Shown here in pieces: positions 46,660-56,168 of a stretch of DNA of 64,000 nt. Origin of the DNA: Bradyrhizobium lablabi (GTDB taxonomy: Bacteria > Pseudomonadota > Alphaproteobacteria > Rhizobiales > Xanthobacteraceae). The DNA is taken from assembly GCF_900141755.1 (NCBI RefSeq), contig NZ_LT670844.1, positions 5,552,501-5,616,500 on the forward strand, in the 5' to 3' direction. The translations under genes and the position numbers were made by a program. Positions within the stretch are counted from its first letter, which is position 1. Each line of letters begins with the position of its first letter. A model generated the notes under the pieces. That model had not been told where the DNA came from. It saw only the letters and a list, made by a program, of their open reading frames with translations, and made no database searches.

Positions 46660-47853
46660 ATGCGCATCAATCCCATCATCGTGCAGAAATACGGCGGCGC
46701 CTGTCTTGAAACACCGGCAAAAATCCGCGCGGTCGCGAGCAGTCTAGCGGATTTGCATAGCCGTGGTCATCGCGTCGTGGCGATAGTTTCAGCGATGGGT
46801 AAGACCACCGACGAACTTGTTAAGATAGCCTATCAAGTGAGCCCGCATCCCAATCGTCGTGAACTCGATATGTTGTTAACCACCGGTGAGCGCATCAGCA
46901 TGTCCTTAATGAGCATGGCGTTGTCTGATCTCGGCGTGCCGGCGATTAGTTTTACCGGCAGTCAAGCCGGAGTGATGACCGACGACTCCCATTCCTCCGC
47001 GCGCATTTTAGATGTGCGGCCCATTCGCGTACGTGAAGAACTCGATCGCGGACGCATTGTGGTTCTAGCTGGCTTTCAGGGCGTCAATCCGGTGACCAAA
47101 GAAATCACCACGCTGGGCCGGGGCGGCAGCGACACCACTGCGGTCGCCATGGCCGCGGTGCTAAAAGCCGAGTGCTGTGAAATTATCAAAGAGGTCGACG
47201 GAGTTTGTTCGGCGGATCCGCGCATCGTGGCGAATTCAAAACCCTTGCGTCAGCTGGATTTTGTATCGCTATCCGAAATGTGTTTTTGGGGCGCCAAGGT
47301 CTTGCATTATCGCAGCGTGGAGCTGGCACAAAGCCAAAATGTGCCTTTGGTCATAAAAAAATGGGGCAGCGCTGAACACAGCACGCAAGTGATGAAGGAG
47401 GTTGTGGGAATGGAAAGCGGAAGAGTTTTGGCCGTCAACTCGATGGCTCGCATTGAGCATGTGGAGATCGATTCGGCGGATCTCAATCAAGGTTTTGAGA
47501 AATTCGCGCAGCATCTCAAACAAAATGGCTTATCTTGGCCGCAACTCCTCGCCTCGGCTTTCACCGCCGGAAAAACGCGCATTATGATGACTTGCGATTC
47601 GGAATCGCTCGACACTTTGCTGCGCACGCTGGAAAGCAGCAAAGACTTGCGCAAACAGCGTGAGACTTTAAGTTCGGTGAGCCTCACTTGCTTCGGCGGC
47701 GTTTCTTCAGACTTGCCATTTAAGGCGATTCAGATTCTGCAACGTCACGGGATTATCGCCGACAAATATGTTTTGTCCCCGCATTCGGTAAATTTATTTG
47801 TTCCTGTCGACAGCCGCGAGGCCGCGGTCAAGGCTTTGCATTCGCTGATCTAG
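46660..47853 (+). CDS. Aspartate kinase, atypical composition
   Basis: 397 aa. Phosphorylates aspartate, the first step to Lys, Met and Thr. Kinase domain: [20 protein letters not shown] (usual KFGGTS replaced by KYGGAC), [52 protein letters not shown]; the C-terminal 140 residues are the ACT regulatory part. GC is about 50-55% by eye, against 63% around it, with T/A-rich codons, so probably transferred. Since Rhizobiales carry a core aspartate kinase elsewhere, this is likely a second copy, perhaps feeding a special pathway, though none is seen beside it. Confidence 0.9.
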   Translation: MRINPIIVQKYGGACLETPAKIRAVASSLADLHSRGHRVVAIVSAMGKTTDELVKIAYQVSPHPNRRELDMLLTTGERISMSLMSMALSDLGVPAISFTGSQAGVMTDDSHSSARILDVRPIRVREELDRGRIVVLAGFQGVNPVTKEITTLGRGGSDTTAVAMAAVLKAECCEIIKEVDGVCSADPRIVANSKPLRQLDFVSLSEMCFWGAKVLHYRSVELAQSQNVPLVIKKWGSAEHSTQVMKEVVGMESGRVLAVNSMARIEHVEIDSADLNQGFEKFAQHLKQNGLSWPQLLASAFTAGKTRIMMTCDSESLDTLLRTLESSKDLRKQRETLSSVSLTCFGGVSSDLPFKAIQILQRHGIIADKYVLSPHSVNLFVPVDSREAAVKALHSLI

Positions 47854-47891
47854 CGGCGTCATCGTGGCCGACCACTTTTCCGACCTTGCGC

Positions 47892-47971
47892 GATGTCCGA
47901 CTTGAGTCCGGAGTGCGCTCCAAAACAGACGTTCGCCAACACCTCTGAATTTGTGGGTTCACGCCCTAGCT
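47892..47971 (+). repeat. 80-bp direct repeat, copy B
   Basis: GATGTCCGACTTGAGTCCGG AGTGCGC ... TTTGTGGGTTCACGCCCTAGCT; partner of 41965-42044. A 20-base remnant (AATTTGTAGGTTCACGTCCT) also occurs at 51547. It begins 38 bases after the aspartate kinase stop. Confidence 0.8.
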
Positions 47972-48281
47972 GGCGTCGTCCCCCAAACCCGACATGCGGC
48001 GGATATGATATGATCTTCCGAGTCCGAGATACGGATCGGACGCAATTCGGTATGGCGGCCGATTGGATCAGACGCAGCAAAACGTACCCAGGCATCCATC
48101 ATGCCGCGGCGTCGGCCCCGATTTCCGCAGCCGGAAATGATTGTTGCGAAACGCCCAAACAAATGTTGGAGTGCCGGTCGAGGTCGACCGAGGACCTCGC
48201 CGGAATGCCGAAGGGCGCAGGAAGGGGCTGATCGGGCGAGTGCTCGACGTTTCGTCGAATGGGCGATACGGAGGCGCCAAA
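47972..48281. other. Intergenic region before LysR gene
   Basis: 310 bases, normal GC. It should hold the promoter of the LysR gene at 48282; no clear boxes or gene recognised. Confidence 0.35.
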
Positions 48282-49271
48282 ATGGACTATCTGGGCGCGC
48301 TGCGTATGTTCGTGCGAGCGGTAGAGGCCGGCAGCTTTTCGAAAGCCGCAATTGCCACGAATACCAAGACATCGACCGTGTCGCGCGCGATCGCCAGCCT
48401 TGAAGAGGATCTTGGTGTCAGCCTGTTTCATCGCACCACGCGCCGCGCGCATCTCACCGAGCCGGGCGCGACATTCTACGAGCACGCACGCGACGTTCTG
48501 CGGGGCCTGGAAGAAGCGCGGGATGCGGCCTCGGCAATGGAGGGGCGGCCACAAGGATTGATCCGCCTGCATGTCCCGAGCGCCTTCGCCCGCCTGCACA
48601 TCATGCCGTTCGTGCCGGACTTCCTGGCCGCCTATCCCGATATTCGTCTCGATGTCTCATTGACCGATGTGCGAGTTGATCTCTTGTCCGTCGGCGCCGA
48701 CCTGGCGATCCGTATCGGTCCGCTCATCGATTCCAGCTTGCTCGCCCGCAAGCTGGCGCCGCACCGGCGCATTGCCTGCGCGAGCCCAGCCTATCTGGAC
48801 CGAACCTCGCCAATCTCCGAGCCGATCGACCTGCTGCAGCACAATTGTCTGGTCTATACGCTGCAGCCGACCGATCGTTGGTTCTTTCGTCACCAGGCCA
48901 AGGCAGGGGATGCTTTCGAGGAAGTACCCGTCACCGGCACGTTGCGCGCCGACGACTCCGAGCCGCTGCGCGATGCGGCGGTTGCCGGTGTGGGGGTCGC
49001 GCTCCTGCCGACATGGCTGGTCGGCGAGGATATCAAGGCGGGTCGCCTGCGGTACCTGCTTCCCGAGTGGTCCTCTATGATCGCCACGAAGCCGGGTGGC
49101 ATCTTCGGGGTTTTTCCTCCGCATCGCATGGTGCCACCAAAGGTGCGGGCCTTTCTGGATTTTGCCCAGAAACGGTTTGGCAAGCCGCCCTACTGGGATC
49201 CTGATTGGACAGAGGACCGGCATAAGACCTCGCACGACGTCACCGAACAAGACGGCTCAGAGAGCGTCTGA
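48282..49271 (+). CDS. LysR family transcriptional regulator
   Basis: 329 aa of the AaeR/DmlR-like branch: MDYLGALRMFVRAVEAGSFS, helix-turn-helix TSTVSRAIASLEEDLGVSLF HRTTR, then the effector domain (GLIRLHVPSAFARLHIMPFV, ADLAIRIGPL, GVGVALLPTWLVGEDI). Start at 48282 has GGAGG 7 bases upstream. No divergent gene, so its target is not clear from position. Confidence 0.9.
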   Translation: MDYLGALRMFVRAVEAGSFSKAAIATNTKTSTVSRAIASLEEDLGVSLFHRTTRRAHLTEPGATFYEHARDVLRGLEEARDAASAMEGRPQGLIRLHVPSAFARLHIMPFVPDFLAAYPDIRLDVSLTDVRVDLLSVGADLAIRIGPLIDSSLLARKLAPHRRIACASPAYLDRTSPISEPIDLLQHNCLVYTLQPTDRWFFRHQAKAGDAFEEVPVTGTLRADDSEPLRDAAVAGVGVALLPTWLVGEDIKAGRLRYLLPEWSSMIATKPGGIFGVFPPHRMVPPKVRAFLDFAQKRFGKPPYWDPDWTEDRHKTSHDVTEQDGSESV

Positions 49272-49402
49272 CGATCGCGGCGCGTTGCGCGCCCCGCAAC
49301 AATCTCTCCCAGCATGGGGCATAGAGCGCGGCCGATTGCTAACCTACATCAGCCTTACGCCTGACGGCGATGTATCTGCTTTAGGTCTTATGGAGAAACG
49401 AA

Positions 49403-49660
49403 ATGTCGAAACTTGGTATTGTAGGGGCGACGGCCCTGTCACTGGCGTTAGCAGTTGCAACCCCGGCCTTCGCCCTGGGGGTCCGCGGTGGCGGTGCGAT
49501 GCACGTCGGCAGCGGCGGGTTCCGCGGTGCTCAAGCAACCGTCGGCTCCGTGGTATCGAGCGACGCTGATGCTTCCTATTGCGCCCACCGTTGGATGTAC
49601 CACGACGCGGCGTCCGGGACGTATATGGGCGACGACGGTGAGTGGCGTCCTTGCCCATAA
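49403..49660 (+). CDS. BA14K-like small secreted protein
   Basis: 85 aa. Signal peptide (MSKLGIVGATALSLALAVAT, ending in AFA), a Gly-rich middle, and the C-terminal motif SYCAHRWMYHDAASGTYMGD ending in CP, which matches the BA14K family pattern (Cys, aromatic, GTY, D-G, C). BA14K of Brucella is an immunoreactive, lectin-like surface protein. Followed by a strong terminator 5 bases after the stop. Confidence 0.82.
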   Translation: MSKLGIVGATALSLALAVATPAFALGVRGGGAMHVGSGGFRGAQATVGSVVSSDADASYCAHRWMYHDAASGTYMGDDGEWRPCP

Positions 49661-49664
49661 AAGC

Positions 49665-49694
49665 AAAAAAGAGCGGCTCAAGCCGCTCTTTTTT
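49665..49694 (+). terminator. Rho-independent terminator
   Basis: AAAAAA-GAGCGGCT-CA-AGCCGCTC-TTTTTT: 8-bp perfect GC-rich stem flanked by A6 and T6, so it can work in both directions. Ends the BA14K-like transcript. Confidence 0.9.
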
Positions 49695-49898
49695 ATGTTC
49701 GACACTTTCCATGCTCGACAATCGGCCGGACTAGATTGAGAGCTACAAGATTCACATCCTTCGGGCGGCTTTTCTTTTGGCTGCCGTAAACGCTGGGCCG
49801 GGAACTGATCGACGGGTGGAATGAACCGAACGACATTGTTATGGTGCGACCGATCGAGCCGCCAAACTTCTGTCCACATCGATCGTCGCGAGTAGACC

Positions 49899-51539
49899 GT
49901 GGAGACGATTGCTGTTGCCTTGTTTCTCCTGCTGGCCGTCGTGGTCAGCGGCGCGCTCGCGCGCATGTCTCCGGTGGCTTTGCCGCTGCCGCTCGTTCAG
50001 ATAGCGCTCGGCGCATGCATTGCTTCGGTCGCCAATCTCGGCGTCGAACTGAAGCCGGATATTTTCTTCCTTCTGTTCCTACCGCCGTTGCTCTTCCTGG
50101 ATGGCTGGCGCATTCCGAAGGAGGGGTTGTTCCGCGACAAAGGGACAATCCTGGAGCTGGCGCTCGGCCTCGTCGTGTTCACGGTCGTTGGCGTCGGGTA
50201 TTTCATCAACTGGATGATCCCGGCGATGCCGCTGGCCGTCGCCTTCGCGCTTGCCGCGATCGTCTCGCCCACCGATCCTACCGCAGTCTCCGCGATCGCT
50301 ACCCGTGTGCCGATCCCCAGGCGATTGATGCACGTTCTTGAGGGCGAGTCGCTGCTCAATGATGCCTCGGGCCTCGTGTGCATGCGCTTCGCCGTTGCTG
50401 CAGCCCTAACGGGGACGTTCTCGCTGCTCGACGCCGTCGGAACTTTCCTCTGGCTTGCGATCGGCGGCATCGCCATTGGTGTAGGCGTCACCTGGATTGC
50501 GTCCGTCGCGAAGAACTGGGTATCGCAGCATTTCGGCGAGGAGACCGGCTCGCAGATCCTGATCAGCCTGCTGATCCCGTTCGGTGCCTACCTTTTGGCC
50601 GAACATCTGCGTTGCTCCGGCATTCTCGCCGCCGTCGCGGCTGGCATCACCATGAGCTACGTCGAACAGAGCGGCCAGGCGCTTCCCGTGACCCGGGTTC
50701 GGCGCAGCGCGGTTTGGGACCTTGTTCAGTTCACCGCCAGCGGCATCATCTTCGTATTGCTTGGAGAACAGCTTCCGCAGCTCGTCACCGGTGCAGCGCG
50801 GGTGGTGGGTGAGGCCGGACACCACGATCCGATCTGGCTCGTTGTGTATGTGGTTGCCATCAATCTCGCCCTTGCGGTGTTGAGATTCATATGGGTCTGG
50901 ACGTCATTGCGCTTCACGTTGTTTCGGGCTGCGCGGAAGGGTCAAAACCCATATGTACCAAGTTGGAGTCTCATCGCGGCGGCATCGCTCGCCGGCGTTC
51001 GAGGGACCATTACGCTCGCCGGCGTGCTGACGCTGCCCCTGACCATGAACGATGGGTCCGCGTTTCCGGCGCGCGACCTTGCGATCTTTCTCGCTGCTGG
51101 CGTGATCATTGTGTCGCTGGTCGCGGCAAGTTTCAGCCTGCCGTTTCTCCTCAAGGGGCTCGAATTGCCACCCGAGCCGTCGCAACAGGAAGAGGAGGAC
51201 CGGGCACGCATCGCCGCGGCGGAAGCGGCGATTCAGGCGATCGGGCAGGCGCAGCATCACATGGGGGAAGGCCGCAGCGACGCCGATCTTTATACCGATG
51301 CCGGGGTACGTATCATGGAGCTCTATCGCCAGCGGATCGATGGTCGCTCTACGACCGGCAAAGAGGCGTCACTGGCGCGCAAGATCGATGAGATCGAGCG
51401 GAGGCTGCGTGTGACCGGGCTTCGGGCCGAACGGACCGAAATCTACCGTATCGCCCGCGCCCGCCGGCTCTCCGACGAGACCGCCCGCAAGTTGGTCAGA
51501 GAGCTTGATCTGCTGGAGTCGCGGTTTGCAACGCGGTGA
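49899..51539 (+). CDS. Na+/H+ antiporter, CPA1 family
   Basis: 546 aa, starting at GTG. About 12 membrane helices with CPA1/NHE signatures: FFLLFLPPLLFLDGW, VSPTDPTAVSAIATRVPIPR and GESLLNDASGLV, with the Asn-Asp pair of the ion-binding site, and SLAGVRGTITLAGVLTLP. A soluble C-terminal tail of about 115 residues (from 430) is helical and charged. Exchanges Na+ (or K+) for H+ across the inner membrane for pH and salt balance. Single gene. Confidence 0.93.
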   Translation: METIAVALFLLLAVVVSGALARMSPVALPLPLVQIALGACIASVANLGVELKPDIFFLLFLPPLLFLDGWRIPKEGLFRDKGTILELALGLVVFTVVGVGYFINWMIPAMPLAVAFALAAIVSPTDPTAVSAIATRVPIPRRLMHVLEGESLLNDASGLVCMRFAVAAALTGTFSLLDAVGTFLWLAIGGIAIGVGVTWIASVAKNWVSQHFGEETGSQILISLLIPFGAYLLAEHLRCSGILAAVAAGITMSYVEQSGQALPVTRVRRSAVWDLVQFTASGIIFVLLGEQLPQLVTGAARVVGEAGHHDPIWLVVYVVAINLALAVLRFIWVWTSLRFTLFRAARKGQNPYVPSWSLIAAASLAGVRGTITLAGVLTLPLTMNDGSAFPARDLAIFLAAGVIIVSLVAASFSLPFLLKGLELPPEPSQQEEEDRARIAAAEAAIQAIGQAQHHMGEGRSDADLYTDAGVRIMELYRQRIDGRSTTGKEASLARKIDEIERRLRVTGLRAERTEIYRIARARRLSDETARKLVRELDLLESRFATR

Positions 51540-51760
51540 CGCGCGCAATTTGTAGGTTCACGTCCTGGTCTCAGCACAGTTCCTAAGCACAGGGCACGGG
51601 AACGCAGGTCAATTCGCCGGGATACGAAACGCCCGCCATTGACTTCACCCGCCCAATGCGGTGAACTTCATGCAATCGCATCCAATTTGCGCATCCAATT
51701 TGGATGGCAGGTCAAGTACCCAAAAATCTCTACTACCCAAAAAGAGACAGGAACGCCGCC

Positions 51761-52468
51761 ATGATCGACCTTTACTACTGGACCACGCCGAACGGCCACA
51801 AGATCACGATGTTTCTCGAAGAGGCCGGGCTCAAATACAAGATTTTCCCGATCAACATCGGCAAGGGCGATCAGTTCAAGCCGGAGTTCTTGGCGATCGC
51901 GCCCAACAATCGGATCCCCGCGATGGTCGACCACGAGCCGAAGGGCGGTGCTAAGCCCATCTCGATCTTCGAATCCGGCGCGATGCTTTTGTACCTTGCA
52001 GAAAAGACCGGAAAATTCCTGCCCGCCGACCTCTATGGCCGCTACGACGCCATTCAATGGACGTTCTGGCAGATGGGCGGGCTCGGGCCGATGGCCGGGC
52101 AAAATCATCACTTCCGCAATTATGCGGTCGAAAAGCTGCCCTACGCCATCGACCGCTATGTGAACGAGACCAACCGGCTCTATGGCGTGCTCAACAAGCG
52201 GCTCTCCGATCGCGAATTCGTCGCCGGCGACTATTCGATCGCGGATATGGCCGCCTATCCCTGGGTCGTGCCCTACAAGAACCAGGGCCAGGACATCGAC
52301 CAATTCCCGCACGTCAAGCGCTGGCTCGAGACCATCGGCGCGAGACCTGCCACGATGCGCGCCTACGCCAAGGCCAAGGAGGTCAATCCGAATTTCGGCC
52401 AGCCCGCGATCCGCACCGAGGAAGAGCGCAAGCTGCTGTTCGGGCAGACGGCGGCAGTGGTGAAGTGA
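51761..52468 (+). CDS. Glutathione S-transferase family protein (Nu-class, YfcG/YghU-like)
   Basis: 235 aa. Thioredoxin-like N-domain: YYWTTPNGHKITMFLEEAGL (the TPNG pattern of YfcG), NNRIPAMVDHEP and SIFESGAMLLYLAEKTG with the glutathione-binding Glu-Ser; helical C-domain with GDYSIADMAAYPWV. Nu-class members act as disulfide-bond reductases with glutathione. AGGAA lies 8 bases upstream of the ATG. Confidence 0.92.
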   Translation: MIDLYYWTTPNGHKITMFLEEAGLKYKIFPINIGKGDQFKPEFLAIAPNNRIPAMVDHEPKGGAKPISIFESGAMLLYLAEKTGKFLPADLYGRYDAIQWTFWQMGGLGPMAGQNHHFRNYAVEKLPYAIDRYVNETNRLYGVLNKRLSDREFVAGDYSIADMAAYPWVVPYKNQGQDIDQFPHVKRWLETIGARPATMRAYAKAKEVNPNFGQPAIRTEEERKLLFGQTAAVVK

Positions 52469-52486
52469 GCTAAAGAAACCATTCTT

Positions 52487-52577
52487 CGTCATGGCCGGGC
52501 TTGTCCCGGCCATCCACGCCTGATGTCGCGGTTGCCAAAGAAAGACGTGGATGCCCGGGACAAGCCCGGGCATGACG
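52487..52577. repeat. REP-B palindromic repeat
   Basis: CGTCATGGCCGGGCTTGTCC CGGCCATCCACG ... GACGTGGATGCCCGGGACAA GCCCGGGCATGACG. Between the two GST genes. Confidence 0.85.
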
Positions 52578-52603
52578 GCGAAATCCGGGACACGCTCCCT
52601 CCC

Positions 52604-52679
52604 CGTCATTGCGAGCGAAGCGAAGCAATCCACCGGGCCGCAAGGAAGAATGGATTGCTTCGCTTCGCTCGCAATGACG
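52604..52679. repeat. REP-A palindromic repeat
   Basis: CGTCATTGCGAGCGAAGCGA AGCAATCC ... GGATTGCTTCGCTTCGCTCG CAATGACG, one of the most symmetrical copies. Confidence 0.88.
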
Positions 52680-52700
52680 GCTGAATAGAGGGGTTCCACA

Positions 52701-53396
52701 ATGACACTCAAACTGTTCGAACTGGTCGGCACCGACGAGCAGCGTCCGTTCAGCCCGTTTTGCTGGCGGACGCGGATGGCGCTGGCGCATAAGGGTCTGT
52801 CGGCGCAATCGATCCCCTGGTGCTTTACGGAAAAGCAGGCGATCGCGCCGCATCAATCCGAAAAGGTGCCGGTGCTGCTCGACGGTGAAACCTCGGTCGC
52901 CGATTCCTGGGCGATCGCGAACTATCTCGAGGACACCTATCCGGACCGGCCGTCGCTGTTCGGCGGCGAGGGCGGCCGCGCCATCTGCCGAATGATGAAT
53001 TGGTGGGGCGATATCGCCGTGGTCGGCGGCATGTTCCCGCTGATCGTCGCCGATATCCCCTCGCATCTGAAGCCGGTGGATGCGGCCTATTTCCGCAAGA
53101 CCCGCGAAGCGCGCTTGGGCAAGCCGCTGGAACAAGCCGCGGCCGAACGCGATAAATCGGTCGAAAGTTTTCGCAAAGGCCTCGAGCCGATGCGGCTGAC
53201 GCTGAAAACCCAAGACTATCTCGGCGGTGATGCGCCGAACTACGCCGACTACATCGTGTTCGGCGGTTTTCAGTGGGCGCGCGTGGTCAGCCCGTTCAAA
53301 TTGCTGGCTGAAGCCGATCCGGTCTATGCGTGGCGCGAGCGGTTGCTCGACACCTTCGACGGCATGGCGCGCAAATCGCCGGGTTTTCCGGTGTAG
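52701..53396 (+). CDS. Glutathione S-transferase family protein (beta-etherase-like)
   Basis: 231 aa. N-domain LKLFELVGTDEQRPFSPFCW with the SPFCW pattern seen in LigE/beta-etherase-like and fungal ether-cleaving GSTs, then KVPVLLDGETSVADSWAIAN (glutathione site). C-domain helical, with GGDAPNYADYIVFGGFQW. Might cleave aryl-ether or handle other electrophiles; not provable here. Not closely related to the GST at 51761. Confidence 0.88.
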   Translation: MTLKLFELVGTDEQRPFSPFCWRTRMALAHKGLSAQSIPWCFTEKQAIAPHQSEKVPVLLDGETSVADSWAIANYLEDTYPDRPSLFGGEGGRAICRMMNWWGDIAVVGGMFPLIVADIPSHLKPVDAAYFRKTREARLGKPLEQAAAERDKSVESFRKGLEPMRLTLKTQDYLGGDAPNYADYIVFGGFQWARVVSPFKLLAEADPVYAWRERLLDTFDGMARKSPGFPV

Positions 53397-53576
53397 CGCC
53401 GGCTCGGCTCAAAAAGATAAATAAAAAATATACTCGCGCGTGCGAGCGCTGCCGGAATTTTGCGGAGCTTCTCCAAGCACCGTATAACCTTCAACGGATG
53501 GAGGAGTGTGTCGGATTGTTTCAGCCCATGCCTCCGTGATTGCCGGCGTTGCTGGCCGCAGAGACAGGAGAAGGTT

Positions 53577-54050
53577 TTGTTGCAGGGAAGATTGATTTGC
53601 CGAATCGGCATCACGGTGGGGCTGTTGTTGACGGGCGCCTCTTTCGCGCTGGCCCAGTCCACGCCCCAGCCGGCACAGGACGCCATGCTCGCCAATGGCC
53701 CGCCGAGCTGGGACGCCAATCACGATGGCGTCTACACCTGCGACGAATGGAAGAAGTTCATGGACCGGTTATTCACGTCGGCGGATCGCAACCATGACGG
53801 AAGCCTCAGCCCGTCCGAATTCGCAACGGTGCAGAAATCCGACCCGACACTGGCCGAGGCGGACTTCGGCTATTTCGACGAAAACCAGGATGGCAAGATC
53901 ACGCGCAAGGAGTTTGTCGACAAGCCGAGCGCGTTCATCCTCCGCTTCGACAGGAACGGCGACTGCCGCGTCACCGGGGATGAGATCAGGGCCGGCACCA
54001 CCAAGAAGCAGGAAGGCCCGGTCGAGCGGCCGCGGGACAGGTTTCATTGA
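53577..54050 (+). CDS. Exported EF-hand calcium-binding protein
   Basis: 157 aa. Signal peptide (GITVGLLLTGASFALAQ) then four EF-hand-type loops: DANHDGVYTCDE, DRNHDGSLSPSE, DENQDGKITRKE and DRNGDCRVTGDE. The first and last are less regular, but all keep Asp at 1, 3/5 and the acidic residue at 12. Probably a periplasmic calcium sensor or buffer. I choose TTG at 53577 because AGGAG lies 6 bases before it; the ATG at 53460 would add 39 polar residues before the signal peptide. Confidence 0.85.
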   Translation: MLQGRLICRIGITVGLLLTGASFALAQSTPQPAQDAMLANGPPSWDANHDGVYTCDEWKKFMDRLFTSADRNHDGSLSPSEFATVQKSDPTLAEADFGYFDENQDGKITRKEFVDKPSAFILRFDRNGDCRVTGDEIRAGTTKKQEGPVERPRDRFH

Positions 54051-54122
54051 AGTCGCCGGTGCGCTCTGCGATGGCAGCCTAAGCTGTTCGCGGGACCGGT
54101 GGAGTAGCGTAAAAAACCTCCA

Positions 54123-54246
54123 CGTCATTGCGAGGCGCAACGCGACGAAGCAATCCATGGAGCCGCAAAGCAAGCGTGGATTGCTTCGTCGCGGAGCCTG
54201 TCATCGGGCGCGCGTTCGCGCGACCCGTTGGCTGCTCGCAATGACG
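54123..54246. repeat. REP-A palindromic repeat, long form
   Basis: CGTCATTGCGAGGCGCAACG ... GGAGCCTGTCATCGGGC insert ... GCTCGCAATGACG; the same form as at 1 and 17547. Fills the gap between convergent genes. Confidence 0.85.
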
Positions 54247-54253
54247 AAAGGTG

Positions 54254-54457
54254 TTAGCGTACAGGTTCGCCTGAGGCGGCCGCCGCCAGCTTCCGCAGGC
54301 AATCCCGGCACAGGCAATCGCCGCCATCCACCAGCATCGGCAATCGTGCGGTTTCCTCCGCGCACCAGCATGGTCCCGCCAGACTGCAGGTGAATTCCGC
54401 GCCGCATCCGGAACACGCAAGCCGCCGCGAGGCCGGTATTTCTAACCGATTTGTCAT
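54254..54457 (-). CDS. Cysteine-rich CWC family protein
   Basis: 67 aa, eight Cys: ACSGCGAEFTCSLAGPCWCA and CLCRDCLRKLA, the CWC-family pattern named for its Cys-Trp-Cys core. Probably a small metal-binding (zinc) protein; role unknown. Convergent with the EF-hand gene across a REP-A repeat. Confidence 0.85.
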   Translation of the reverse strand: MTNRLEIPASRRLACSGCGAEFTCSLAGPCWCAEETARLPMLVDGGDCLCRDCLRKLAAAASGEPVR

Positions 54458-54573
54458 GTTCTTAACCGACTCGGGCGCGCGGTTTTAATGTGGGGTTCAT
54501 CACTGACGGCGGTATATTGCGCGACGCAAATATACGCCCCTGACAATCCAGGGAAAGTACAAAGGGACATCCG

Positions 54574-56166
54574 ATGGCCCGCGATTCGCAAGCCGCTGTG
54601 GTCGCGCTCAATCGCTTCGGATTTGGCGGGCGCGGCGGCGCCTCGGGCGATCTCGTCAATGCGGCGTCCGATCCGCGCGGTTTTGTCAAAGCCGAATTGA
54701 ACCGCCCCAACGGCGCGCTATTGGAAGTGCGCGGCTTGCAATCGACCCCGGCATTGGCCGACGCGGTGTTCGCTTATCAGTTGGAGGTGCAACAGGCGCG
54801 CGCAGCGGCAGCGCAATCCGGCGCGCCGGCATCGGAGGCCACGCCGGCCCAAGGCGCAGCGCAAGCCAAGCCGCAGACGCGCAATCTTTCGCTCAACGCC
54901 ATCGCGATGGACATTGCCGGAAAAGACGCCGCGACGAAGGCGCCGGAAAACGCCAACGCGGCGATGCAATCCAACGACGCGATGCAGCCGGGCGCCATGC
55001 AGCCCAACGCGGTGCAGCCCAACGCTGCAAAGCCGCCGCCGCAGCCGCCGCTCAACATCATCCAGAAAACCTATCGCGCCGAGGCCCTGGCGCGGCTGCA
55101 GCGCGCGGTGCTCGCCGATTGCGGCTTCCTCGAGCGATTGGTGGCGTTCTGGTCCAACCATTTTTGCATCTCGGCCAACAAGGGCGAATTGGCGCGGATG
55201 TGGGCCGGCTCGTTCGAGCGCGAGGCGATCCGCCCCTTTGTGCTAGGACGCTTCGCAGACATGCTCAAGGCGGTCGAGCAGCATCCAGCGATGCTGTTCT
55301 TTCTCGACAATCAGCAATCGCTCGGCCCTGACTCCCGCGCCGGGCAAAACCGCAAGCGCGGCCTGAACGAAAACCTCGCGCGCGAAATCATGGAGCTGCA
55401 TACGCTCGGCGTCGGCGGCGGCTACAGCCAGGAAGACGTGACCTCGCTGGCGCGCATCATCACGGGGTGGACCTTTGCCGGACGGCAGGGTCAGCTCGGG
55501 ACGCCCGGCACTTTCGTGTTCAACGCCAACGCGCACGAGCCGGGCCCGCAGCGTCTGCTCGGCAAGGTCTATGAGGCCAACGGCGTCGCGCAGGGCGAAG
55601 CGGCATTGGCGGACATTGCCCGTCATCCTTCCGCCGCGAAATTCATCGCCACCAAATTCGCGCGGCACTTTGTGGCCGACGATCCGCCGCCCGCTCTGGT
55701 GGCGCGGCTGCAGGATGTGTTCCAGAAATCCGACGGCGACCTCAAGGCGCTGACCATGACGCTGGTGGATTCCAACGAGGCCTGGCAGGCGCCGCTGACA
55801 AAACTGCGCAGCCCCTACGAATTCCTGGTGGCGAGCGGCCGGCTCTTGGCGCGCGTTCCCGAAGACCCCGGCCCCTATCTCGGCAGCCTCAATCTGTTGG
55901 GGCAGCCGCTGTGGTCGCCGGCCGGACCGAACGGCTTTCCCGACACCAACGCCGCCTGGGCCGCGCCCGAGGGCATGAAGCTGCGGCTCGATATCTCGGC
56001 ACAGATCGCCGCGCGCGTCGCGGCCAATATCGATCCCCGCGATCTCCTGGAATTCGCCGCCGCCGATGCCGCGTCGGCGGAAACAAGGCGCACCATCGAA
56101 CGCGCCGAATCGCGGCAGCAGGCGCTGGCGCTGTTGTTGATGTCGCCGGAATTCCAGAGGAGATGA
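54574..56166 (+). CDS. DUF1800 domain-containing protein
   Basis: 530 aa. DUF1800 features: ALNRFGFGGRGG at the N-terminus, RLVAFWSNHFCISANKG, GLNENLAREIMELHTLGVGG and ARIITGWTF. An Ala/Gln/Pro-rich low-complexity insert (about 75-160, with MQP/NA repeats) interrupts the N-terminal part. No usual signal peptide. DUF1800 and DUF1501 genes occur together widely; their role is thought to involve exported or Tat-linked proteins but is not established. It overlaps the next gene's possible ATG at 56163. Confidence 0.9.
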   Translation: MARDSQAAVVALNRFGFGGRGGASGDLVNAASDPRGFVKAELNRPNGALLEVRGLQSTPALADAVFAYQLEVQQARAAAAQSGAPASEATPAQGAAQAKPQTRNLSLNAIAMDIAGKDAATKAPENANAAMQSNDAMQPGAMQPNAVQPNAAKPPPQPPLNIIQKTYRAEALARLQRAVLADCGFLERLVAFWSNHFCISANKGELARMWAGSFEREAIRPFVLGRFADMLKAVEQHPAMLFFLDNQQSLGPDSRAGQNRKRGLNENLAREIMELHTLGVGGGYSQEDVTSLARIITGWTFAGRQGQLGTPGTFVFNANAHEPGPQRLLGKVYEANGVAQGEAALADIARHPSAAKFIATKFARHFVADDPPPALVARLQDVFQKSDGDLKALTMTLVDSNEAWQAPLTKLRSPYEFLVASGRLLARVPEDPGPYLGSLNLLGQPLWSPAGPNGFPDTNAAWAAPEGMKLRLDISAQIAARVAANIDPRDLLEFAAADAASAETRRTIERAESRQQALALLLMSPEFQRR

Positions 56167-56168
56167 CG

